DNA of 60,292 nt. It comes from Prevotella sp. (lineage in GTDB: Bacteria > Bacteroidota > Bacteroidia > Bacteroidales > Bacteroidaceae). The stretch spans positions 1 to 60,292 of the forward strand of contig JAFQQY010000022.1 of the NCBI GenBank assembly GCA_017410365.1, read 5' to 3'. How positions within the stretch are numbered: position 1 is the first letter of the stretch; each line of letters begins with the position of its first letter. Positions 23,402-30,617 of the stretch are shown here, one piece after another. Position numbers and translations under genes: made by a program. The notes beneath the pieces were generated by a model. That model had not been told where the DNA came from. It did no database searches and saw only the letters and a program-made list of their open reading frames with translations.

Positions 23402-25627
23402 TTACTTTATTTCTTCCCAACGTAACACTGAGCCGTTGCGACGGGCTGGGTCTGGACCGACACAGTCCATTGAGTAAGGACTGCCTGTGGTTGGACTCTT
23501 GGCCAGATAGCGGTGGTTCTTCAGCGACAGGAGCATGAACTCGTTGTTGAGATAGTCCTGCCATAGGAACACCTCTGCTTCTTCTGCCTTGTCGGTAAAG
23601 CGCACGTCGCCTGGCAACCCTATTCCATAGACCTTGATATAGCGGCCATCGACACACTGCAGCGACACCATGCCGTTGCCCTTGTCTATGACGCGGAATT
23701 TTGTCTGTGCCGACTGGTTGCGCAAGTCGATATCATAGAGCACTCCGTGAGGTGTGGCGTGAGCAGGACGGTTGGTTGCCTTGTTTATGATGCGTATGGT
23801 CTTGCCATAAGGAATATTCTTGCTGCGGTCTGCCTTGGTCTCGTTTACGGTGAAGTTGTCGAACTCTGCATAACCGCCGTTCTTTCCGTTTATATTGAAG
23901 GCGAACAGCGCATGGCGTGAGCCTTGGAACGATATGAGCTGATAAGACAACGGCATCATGCGGCCAAGGGTATGGAATGTCTCGCCATCGGTGCTGTAGG
24001 CATACTGTGCCTGGTCTTTATCGTATTCGCCTATGCTGCGCAACCATATCTTGCCCAGCGGCAGTTCCACCTGTACGTCTATGGTGTCGTTGGTTAATTG
24101 CTCGAAGCAGCGCAAGGTATAAGTCTTTGTTTTAGTTGACGAGTTGACAAGTTTACGAGTTGACGAGTTGTTTGCACCTAAAGCATTTGTCTGAACTCCT
24201 GAACTCCTGAACTCCTGAACTCCTGAAACTATTCCTATCCAAGAGCATGGCACGTTGATGTTGCCCAGTCCTGCCACGTCGCCATCCTTCAGACCCTTCA
24301 CGCTCAGTTCCACCGTCGTGATGCAGTCAGGACCGATTACTCTCTGTGTAAGCGTGTTGCGTGCCCACATCAGTTGTTCTGCCGGCATAGAGTTCAGGCG
24401 CAGCTTTCCCTTCTTCAGACTCCACATCTTATCGTCTGGATTGTGGTTCCACTGCCATATACGTCCTAGCTGCTTGCCGTCGAAGTTGTCGCTACGCTCG
24501 TAAGGACCGTGTGGTATTATAGTTGACGAGTTGACAAGTTGACGAGTTGACGAGTTACTACTCCCCTCGCCCTTTGGAGAGGGGTTGGGGGTGAGGCCCG
24601 GCTTAAACCAAGTTCTCGGCGCACGGCCCAGATTGCCTTTCAGTCCTATCATCGGCCAACCGTCTTCCCATGTCATTGGCATAAGACATACCGTGCGGCC
24701 GATGCTGTGGAAGTCCATCATCATCAGTGCCCACCACGAACCGTCTGTTGCCTGCACAATACCACCCTGGTGTGCATTAGTGCATGCCGTGGCATCCTTG
24801 TCGAGCGGACCAAGACCGAACTTTGTACCGTCAGGCACGATGCGTCCGCGCACCTGTGTGAGCGATGCTGCATGATAGCCGTATGTCTCGTCGGCTGTGA
24901 TTACGCGCGTCTCGTATGGTCCCCAGATGCTCTTTGAGCGTGAGCAGAGAGTGCGGCCGTTAGGACGATAGTCGGTAGATATGAGATAGTACATGCCGTT
25001 TATCTTGTACATGTGATGACCCTCGCCCACTCCGTTACCTTCGGGTATGATTACACGTTCCGTACCCTCTATCGGACCACTCATATCGGGATGCAGTTCG
25101 GTACATTTCACGGTGCCGTAGCCATGAATGGCGTACACCTTGCCGTCATCGTCGAACAGCACACCGAGGTCGTAGATATTGCCCTTCATGTTGTGATGCG
25201 TCCACGGTCCGCGTATGTCCTTTGCAGTGAAGCACTGCAACCCCTTTCCGTTGACGTTGGAATATACATAAAACTGTCCGTTGGCATAGCGTATGCAAGG
25301 TGCCCAGATGCCCTGGCCGTATATTTCCTGATGATTTTTCAGCGAGAAGCGGTCTTCAGTGAATGGGAAGCGGTCGAAGCAATAGCTGATGTTCTCCCAG
25401 TTTACGAGGTCCTTGGAATGCAGGATAACCAATCCGGGCACGGTGTGCATAGTGGTTCCTGCTAGATAATAGTCGTCGCCCACACGCAGGATGTCGGGGT
25501 CGGAGAACTCATCGTAGAACAGCGGATTGGTGAACGTTCCGTTACCATTGTCGGCTGTCCATGTCTTTGTCTGTGCCCTACCGCAAAGGCAGGCTGCAAG
25601 TGTCAGTAATAATAGTGCTAGTCTCAT
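23402..25627 (-). CDS. Secreted GH43 glycosidase with beta-trefoil C-terminus and in-frame repeat insertions
   Basis: 741 aa with signal peptide. Five-blade GH43 domain: base Asp43 in FSDPDIL, pKa-modulating Asp region IYDLGVLFDDDG (about 152-162), general acid Glu202 in GVGEGHHMY. After it come a concanavalin-like domain (about 375-600) and a beta-trefoil/fascin-like C-terminus (about 605-741). Substrate is probably an arabinose- or xylose-containing glycan. Two low-complexity tracts come from DNA repeats: about residues 344-370 ([11 protein letters not shown] then NSSTRQLVNSST) and a second around 24135-24224 (SGVQEFRSSGVQ... NSSTRKLVNSST). Both stay in frame and lie in linkers between domains. 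Last gene of the minus operon, 41 nt after the radical SAM gene. Confidence 0.88.
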   Translation of the reverse strand: MRLALLLLTLAACLCGRAQTKTWTADNGNGTFTNPLFYDEFSDPDILRVGDDYYLAGTTMHTVPGLVILHSKDLVNWENISYCFDRFPFTEDRFSLKNHQEIYGQGIWAPCIRYANGQFYVYSNVNGKGLQCFTAKDIRGPWTHHNMKGNIYDLGVLFDDDGKVYAIHGYGTVKCTELHPDMSGPIEGTERVIIPEGNGVGEGHHMYKINGMYYLISTDYRPNGRTLCSRSKSIWGPYETRVITADETYGYHAASLTQVRGRIVPDGTKFGLGPLDKDATACTNAHQGGIVQATDGSWWALMMMDFHSIGRTVCLMPMTWEDGWPMIGLKGNLGRAPRTWFKPGLTPNPSPKGEGSSNSSTRQLVNSSTIIPHGPYERSDNFDGKQLGRIWQWNHNPDDKMWSLKKGKLRLNSMPAEQLMWARNTLTQRVIGPDCITTVELSVKGLKDGDVAGLGNINVPCSWIGIVSGVQEFRSSGVQTNALGANNSSTRKLVNSSTKTKTYTLRCFEQLTNDTIDVQVELPLGKIWLRSIGEYDKDQAQYAYSTDGETFHTLGRMMPLSYQLISFQGSRHALFAFNINGKNGGYAEFDNFTVNETKADRSKNIPYGKTIRIINKATNRPAHATPHGVLYDIDLRNQSAQTKFRVIDKGNGMVSLQCVDGRYIKVYGIGLPGDVRFTDKAEEAEVFLWQDYLNNEFMLLSLKNHRYLAKSPTTGSPYSMDCVGPDPARRNGSVLRWEEIK
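24135..24224. repeat. Composite octamer repeat inside GH43 gene
   Basis: GTTGACRA octamers (24135-24170), a 22-nt linker starting TTTGCACCTAAAGC (24171-24192), then four exact GAACTCCT octamers (24193-24224). The linker recurs with 18 of 22 matches at 45323-45344. Confidence 0.85.
24522..24597. repeat. Octamer array plus 37-nt GC-rich palindromic element inside GH43 gene
   Basis: GTTGACRA octamers (24522-24557) followed by a 37-nt element (24561-24597) with arms CCCTCGCCCTTTGG and GAGAGGGG. The identical 37 nt occur at 48939-48975 in leuS, in the same frame ([11 protein letters not shown]). Confidence 0.88.
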
Positions 25628-25668
25628 ATTTTTGAAAATGATTAATTATTCGGTTCTTTGTATTTTTA

Positions 25669-27306
25669 TTATTTTGTTTCCCTTGCCTTAAACACCGGTG
25701 CCGCATGCTGTGCCGTACTCTCATAGCCATACCACAGGCCGTTTCCGTTGTCATCAGCAGGCAGGAAATACATCTTGAGCGTATCTTTATATTCTCCATA
25801 TTCCACATGCCAGTGTTCTGGTATCAGCAGCCGTCCGCCCCTTACGTGTTCTGCCGGGCGCTTTCTCAGCGACATGCCTGCCTCTATCCATGCTGCCGCC
25901 ACTGCCTGAGCATAGTCGGGATATTGTTCTCTGCAAAAGAGATAAAGCAGTTCGCCTCGCCGCTCCAAACTCATGGGCTGGTCTATATGATTATTCTCTG
26001 TAAGGAATCTTAAGAAGAGATTCAGAAAATCTTTTTCTCCAATAATCAAGCGTCGTGTTACCGACTGCCATGCCTCTGTGTTGTAATAAGCATCAAGGAG
26101 ACGTGACAAGCGACGCGCCTCTTGCAGCTCGCTGCTGGAGATGTGATTTGTAGCCAGCACCTCATATGGTGGCAATGGCGAATAGCGTATGCCTAACTGC
26201 CAAGCATTATTGCGCATTTCTGTTCCTGGCAGGAGTTTGAGTGATTCCAACTGTATCTCACCAGCCGCGAGTTCTGCCAGCGTGCGTATGTCTTCGTATA
26301 TCTGACAAAGAGAGTAAAGCGGCAGTCCGGCTATAAGGTCGGCATGGCACACAAGGTTGGACAACGAACAGAGAAAGCGCAATCCGCTGAGTGCCTGTTC
26401 CAATGTGCCTTTACGCTGGCTCTTGTCGAGCACCTCCTGTCGCAGGCTCTGTATACCGGCTTCTAGGTGAAGCTGTCCTGCCGGCATCGTTTGCAACCGA
26501 CTGCGCAAGGCTGATGTAAGCAACGCCGGGTGTATCTCAAGATGGAATCTGAGGTGCGGATGGTATTCCTCAAAAAGATTCAGAAGTGATATGGCATGCT
26601 GCGGGTTGTAGTTGAACGTGCGGTCGAGTATCCTTACATCACGTATCCCCCGCTCGCGGATACGGTTGAGCCTCTGGCGAATCTTCTCTAATGACAATGT
26701 GCGCATAGGATCGCCCATGCCACTTACGCAGAAGGCGCAGGTGTTGAAGCATCCTCGTGTGGTCTCTAATTGCACGAATGGCTTGTCCCACGTAAACAAG
26801 TTGCTCTCCTCTGGAGATTTCAACTGGTCGAAGCTCATAACACGTGCCAGTCCGCCATCATGGTAATCGCCCTTATGTATGTAGCACAAACCATCTATGT
26901 CATGCCAATGGTCTGGCTCATTCCACACTTCGAGCCAACGGGCAAAGCTCTCCTCGCCTTCGCCTCTGAGCACCACATCGACTTCCGGATGGCAAGACAA
27001 ATAACCCTTGTTGTCGCCAAGAAACTCCGGACCGCCTAGTATCATCACCGTATCAGGCAATAATGCCTTCACACGGCAGATGATATGCAACAACTGTTCA
27101 TGCGTGAATAGCCATGCCGTAGCAGCCACCACATCAGGATGATGGGCATATATGGCATCTACGGCAGTGCCCACAGTCTCGTTGTTGGTTGTGCGCACCA
27201 CCACCCATTCAATATCTTCACGCTCCATCACTTGCGCATGCAGCGCCGGCAATGCCATGGAGCTATGTGCATAAGAGCAGTTGAGGTCGAGCCAGAGTAT
27301 TTTCAT
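25669..27306 (-). CDS. B12-binding radical SAM protein with DUF4080
   Basis: 545 aa, cytoplasmic. N-terminal cobalamin-binding Rossmann domain (about 1-135: MKILWLDLNCSYAHSS, VMILGGPEF, VLRGEGEESF). Radical SAM core begins at about 170 with the 4Fe-4S motif CFNTCAFC after LETTRG. C-terminal DUF4080 region (about 380-520). The reaction is unknown; the family resembles other B12-dependent radical SAM enzymes such as methyltransferases. Start overlaps the stop of the aldo/keto reductase gene by four bases; GH43 follows 41 nt downstream. The link to carbohydrate metabolism is positional only. Confidence 0.88.
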   Translation of the reverse strand: MKILWLDLNCSYAHSSMALPALHAQVMEREDIEWVVVRTTNNETVGTAVDAIYAHHPDVVAATAWLFTHEQLLHIICRVKALLPDTVMILGGPEFLGDNKGYLSCHPEVDVVLRGEGEESFARWLEVWNEPDHWHDIDGLCYIHKGDYHDGGLARVMSFDQLKSPEESNLFTWDKPFVQLETTRGCFNTCAFCVSGMGDPMRTLSLEKIRQRLNRIRERGIRDVRILDRTFNYNPQHAISLLNLFEEYHPHLRFHLEIHPALLTSALRSRLQTMPAGQLHLEAGIQSLRQEVLDKSQRKGTLEQALSGLRFLCSLSNLVCHADLIAGLPLYSLCQIYEDIRTLAELAAGEIQLESLKLLPGTEMRNNAWQLGIRYSPLPPYEVLATNHISSSELQEARRLSRLLDAYYNTEAWQSVTRRLIIGEKDFLNLFLRFLTENNHIDQPMSLERRGELLYLFCREQYPDYAQAVAAAWIEAGMSLRKRPAEHVRGGRLLIPEHWHVEYGEYKDTLKMYFLPADDNGNGLWYGYESTAQHAAPVFKARETK

Positions 27307-28250
27307 CTAACGCACTTCAGGTTTCTGTCCAGCTGAGCGGTGCTGCTGGCGCCAATGAGTACTGACGTTATGCCCTTTTGCTCTAGAATCCAGCGCAGCG
27401 CACGTTCTGCCAGCGTCATGCCTTGCTGCTGAGCCTCGCTGTTCCATTGGCGCAGCTTCTCCAGCAGCTCGTTGGTTAGCATCTCTTCCTTCAGGAACTT
27501 GCCTCGCGTCATTCGCGAACCCTCTGGAATGCCGTTGAGGTAGCGGTCGGTGAGCAGTCCTTGAGCCAGTGGCGAGAACGATATGAAGCCCACTCCCTCT
27601 TGCTGGCAGAGGTCGAGAATGCCCTCCTGCTGCGGTGCACGGTCGAGCATGTTTAGTCGCCCCTGATATATGAGGCACGGCACGTCGCGCTCCTTCAGAT
27701 ACTTGAAGGCAAACCTTGTGGCTTCAAGCGGCCAACGGCTGATGCCCACATATAGAGCCTTGCCTGCGCGGACGATATCGACAAGTGCCTGCAGCGTTTC
27801 CTCAAGCGGTGTCTCAGGGTCGTAGCGGTGACTGTAGAACAAATCCACATAGTCGAGGTGCATGCGCTTTAGCGACTGGTCGAGACTGGCCATAAGATAC
27901 TTTCGCGAACCCCAGTTGCCGTAAGGGCCGTCCCACATGTCATAGCCTGCCTTGGTTGAAATGAACAGTTCGTCGCGATACGGACGGAAGTCCTCGTCCA
28001 TCAGTCTGCCCATTGTCTCCTCTGCCGAACCGTATGGCGGGCCGTAGTTGTTGGCAAGGTCGAAGTGGGTGATGCCGTTATCAAAGGCGTAGCGCGCTAT
28101 CGCCTTGCAGTTGTTATAGTCGTCAACGGCACCGAAGTTGTGCCAGAAACCCAGACTAACCTTTGGCAGCAGCACTCCGCTGCGTCCGCATCTGTTATAC
28201 CCCATCGTCTCATTGTCGTAGCGATTGCCGCTTGCTGTATATTTTTCCAT
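27303..28250 (-). CDS. Aldo/keto reductase (glyceraldehyde-3-phosphate reductase-like)
   Basis: 315 aa TIM-barrel NADPH-dependent reductase. The catalytic tetrad is visible: Asp and Tyr in HFDLANNYG, Lys in ISTKAGYD and His in FYSHRYD. The sequence resembles the YghZ group that reduces L-glyceraldehyde 3-phosphate and other aldehydes. It stops at QLDRNLKCVR, roughly 15-20 residues earlier than usual for the group, so the C-terminal helix may be missing. Overlaps the radical SAM start by four bases and lies 19 nt after the DUF1593 gene. Confidence 0.88.
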   Translation of the reverse strand: MEKYTASGNRYDNETMGYNRCGRSGVLLPKVSLGFWHNFGAVDDYNNCKAIARYAFDNGITHFDLANNYGPPYGSAEETMGRLMDEDFRPYRDELFISTKAGYDMWDGPYGNWGSRKYLMASLDQSLKRMHLDYVDLFYSHRYDPETPLEETLQALVDIVRAGKALYVGISRWPLEATRFAFKYLKERDVPCLIYQGRLNMLDRAPQQEGILDLCQQEGVGFISFSPLAQGLLTDRYLNGIPEGSRMTRGKFLKEEMLTNELLEKLRQWNSEAQQQGMTLAERALRWILEQKGITSVLIGASSTAQLDRNLKCVR

Positions 28251-28252
28251 AG

Positions 28253-28280
28253 TTTGTGAGTTTTTGAGTTTATAAGTTTG
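28253..28280. repeat. Octamer tract between aldo/keto reductase and DUF1593 genes
   Basis: Short degenerate array (GTGAGTTT, TTGAGTTT, ATAAGTTT) of the (A/G)AGTTNNN type seen elsewhere in the window. Confidence 0.5.
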
Positions 28281-29673
28281 TTATTACCACTCTCTGATAT
28301 CTTGTCAGTTGAGGAGTTCCGTTGTCGGTCACTTCGCAGATGACATGTATCGTTGTGCCTGATTGCACACCGGCAGGAATTGTTACCGTTGCATTTGGTG
28401 TGTTTGCGTTTTCTATGGCAACAGTTTCCTTGCATGTTCCAGCTTCGACATATTGCCACCAGCGATAGCTAAGCGTATTGCCGTCAATATCGCTTGCCTT
28501 GACTTTCAGTTTCATTGTTTTGCCAGGCTTGGCCTCTCGCTGCTGCTTACCTTTCAATACCACCGTAGGCTCATGGTTTACCTCGTTAAACGGTTTTATG
28601 CAACGGTCCATCCTTGCTGCGAAATCATTTTGGAAAGCCTCGCTCCAACGTGCTATTGGTTTGAAATATTCATCCAACTGTGCACGTGTAGATTTCTGCT
28701 TCGGGCGACGGCTATACACGTTTTGGTCCCAATATCTGCCGTCAGGATAATAATGACCTGAGTTTTGAGGCAACTGGTCAACCCATGTGTTTTCCCTTAA
28801 CTTGACATATCTGCCTGCCCATCCGCCCCAACCAGGTTGTTCTGGATTGTCAAGACCTGTGGCAATGGTGTACATGAAAGCCGGCGAATCGCCTTCAGAG
28901 CGGAAATCACCATTATTGTGCGCTTTGTACGATGCTGCTAAAGGTCCGTGATTGTTGAGGATATTTTCGCGCATCCACTCTGATGCAAAGTATTTATGAT
29001 AGTCGCGCGACAGATTCTTTTTCCATCTGTAGGCAATGGCTTCAAACTGGTCGCTGATAATGGTCAGCATGTTATACTTGCCCCAGTGTGGACGTATGTA
29101 TCTCTGATAGGTGTCATCTTGTTCCCAGATAAAGAAGAAACGACACTTGGCTGCCACCTCATCCATTCTCTCAGGATATTTCTCCTGAATGGTTTTCAGT
29201 GCGCGTGCAATGGTATTCGTGCCGCCCCATGCCTGTATCCAAACCGGACGGTTGTCACTCTTATCGAGCAGCACCTCAACAATGCGGTTGGAACCTGCTG
29301 TCTCCTTTTCCATCTCGCCCTCTTTCTCCACATTTCCTAAATAGCTATGGCTTTCAAGATATTCGGGCGAAGGATAATTCTTGTCGTGCTTCAGCAAGTT
29401 AGGATAAACAGCCTTATAAGCCTTCATCACATTATCCATCCAACTGTCGCCAGCCCAGTTGTGTCCGTGCCAATGATATTGCGAACTGCTGGTTACTATT
29501 GCCTCCACATCCCATTCGTTAGCATATAAGAGAAACCTGACCAATGAACATTCATCGTCTATCTCGCCGTCGGTGGTAACAATAACTCTCAGTCTGCTGC
29601 TGTCTTTTGTTTTTGCTGTCATAGTCATGTTCAGCAAGAATAATGATAGGATAACAATTAACAGTTTTTTCAT
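28270..29673 (-). CDS. Secreted DUF1593 (nucleoside-hydrolase-like) protein
   Basis: 467 aa with signal peptide (MKKLLIVILSLFLLNMTMTAK). The N-terminal domain starts RVIVTTDGEIDDECSLVRFL, the Asp-rich calcium site of the nucleoside-hydrolase fold; further conserved pieces are QAWGGTNTIARAL and FFIWEQDDTYQ. The C-terminal about 90 residues form an Ig-like beta domain. DUF1593 proteins are associated with plant-polysaccharide degraders and probably hydrolyse a glycosidic bond; the substrate is unknown. First gene of an operon with aldo/keto reductase, radical SAM and GH43, driven by the promoter at 29738-29769. Confidence 0.85.
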   Translation of the reverse strand: MKKLLIVILSLFLLNMTMTAKTKDSSRLRVIVTTDGEIDDECSLVRFLLYANEWDVEAIVTSSSQYHWHGHNWAGDSWMDNVMKAYKAVYPNLLKHDKNYPSPEYLESHSYLGNVEKEGEMEKETAGSNRIVEVLLDKSDNRPVWIQAWGGTNTIARALKTIQEKYPERMDEVAAKCRFFFIWEQDDTYQRYIRPHWGKYNMLTIISDQFEAIAYRWKKNLSRDYHKYFASEWMRENILNNHGPLAASYKAHNNGDFRSEGDSPAFMYTIATGLDNPEQPGWGGWAGRYVKLRENTWVDQLPQNSGHYYPDGRYWDQNVYSRRPKQKSTRAQLDEYFKPIARWSEAFQNDFAARMDRCIKPFNEVNHEPTVVLKGKQQREAKPGKTMKLKVKASDIDGNTLSYRWWQYVEAGTCKETVAIENANTPNATVTIPAGVQSGTTIHVICEVTDNGTPQLTRYQRVVITNL

Positions 29674-29687
29674 AAGGATTATTTTTT

Positions 29688-29726
29688 GAGTTTTTAAGTT
29701 TTTTGAGTTGACGAGTTAACAAGTTG
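29688..29726. repeat. Octamer tract in the 5' leader of the DUF1593 gene
   Basis: GAGTTTTT, AAGTTTTT, GAGTTGAC, GAGTTAAC, AAGTTGAT: five (A/G)AGTTNNN octamers between promoter and start codon, so transcribed. Confidence 0.6.
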
Positions 29727-29737
29727 ATTGTATGTTG

Positions 29738-29769
29738 CAAAGATAATCATTTTTGTTTGAAAAGCAAAA
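29738..29769 (-). promoter_or_regulatory. Bacteroidetes promoter of the DUF1593-AKR-radical SAM-GH43 operon
   Basis: Minus strand: TTTG (29769-29766), 20 nt, TATCTTTG (29745-29738). Confidence 0.82.
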
Positions 29770-29847
29770 GGGCAGGTTCTTTTCTTCGTTTGTGTCTGTC
29801 CGTATTGTTTTTTTAGTGAATACAGATTTAAGTCAGTCAAACGAAAC

Positions 29848-30408
29848 CTAAATATTGCTCTGTTCCTCAATAATCTTCTTCCGCTCCTTGAACACCTCCA
29901 TTGGCATTGGCGGTTGGTCATCTTTCTCTGTCATGTGGCGGTAGAAGGCATTCAGTACCCGCATAATCTTGTTTGCATCATGACCCTCAGCCTTTCTGTA
30001 GCCCCTAAGCGGTGGAGCGGTGATGCTGAGGTCGGCTCCGTGGAACACCCAATAGGTGCAGAGTGCCACGTCAGTTCGGTGCAGTCCCATGGCACAAGCA
30101 ATGTAGAAACGTCCCTGGTCTATCATCTCGCAGAACCTGGGAAACAGTTCCACCATCTCCGGTACGGTCTTGGTAGTATTGTCAATAGGATAGTGGAAAT
30201 ATTGAAGACCATTGCTTTCGCAAAGCTTTGGTAGCCTGTCCGACTTTTCTGCCTCTCGCAGGTCAATGATACTTCTGATGCCAGCCTCTACTATTGCAGG
30301 CCAGGCATACGACTGATGGCGTGAAGACATCGTGCGCCCCCTCACACCGCCATAAACAGGTGAGATGTCGGGGATGCCGGTACTGAGAATACGTTCTATA
30401 TCAATCAT
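29848..30408 (-). CDS. Protein tyrosine phosphatase-like protein
   Basis: 186 aa from the ATG at 30408 (MIDIERIL); a TTG nine codons upstream overlaps the promoter and is not used. The signature loop is CAMGLHR, a CX5R motif with Cys nucleophile and Arg, preceded by a beta strand (RFYIACAM); the general-acid loop is probably PIDNT. Fold as in dual-specificity phosphatases. The C-terminus is basic and charged (FKERKKIIEEQSNI). No signal peptide: cytoplasmic. Target unknown. It has its own promoter (30433-30463), divergent from GH115. Confidence 0.75.
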   Translation of the reverse strand: MIDIERILSTGIPDISPVYGGVRGRTMSSRHQSYAWPAIVEAGIRSIIDLREAEKSDRLPKLCESNGLQYFHYPIDNTTKTVPEMVELFPRFCEMIDQGRFYIACAMGLHRTDVALCTYWVFHGADLSITAPPLRGYRKAEGHDANKIMRVLNAFYRHMTEKDDQPPMPMEVFKERKKIIEEQSNI

Positions 30409-30432
30409 TTCTGTTTTAGGATAATGTTGCCA

Positions 30433-30463
30433 CAAAATTACAATTATTATTTGTTTCGAGCAA
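30433..30463 (-). promoter_or_regulatory. Bacteroidetes promoter of the phosphatase-like gene
   Basis: Minus strand: TTG (30463-30461), 20 nt, TAATTTTG (30440-30433). It contains the TTG alternative start, which supports the ATG at 30408. Confidence 0.65.
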
Positions 30464-30583
30464 CATTATTCGATGATAATAAATACCAAATTCTTTTGTT
30501 GATTGTTGTTTGACAATGACAAGGGCAGTACAAAAAGACAAAAATTAGTACAATATTATTAATGAAAATTGTGCGTAAATGAT

Positions 30584-30591
30584 TATATTTG
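30584..30591 (+). promoter_or_regulatory. Likely -7 box for the GH115 gene
   Basis: TATATTTG 26 nt before the ATG at 30618; no matching -33 element, which would suit a promoter that needs an activator. Confidence 0.5.
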
Positions 30592-30617
30592 CACTCGAAA
30601 CTACTAAAAATGTAATT

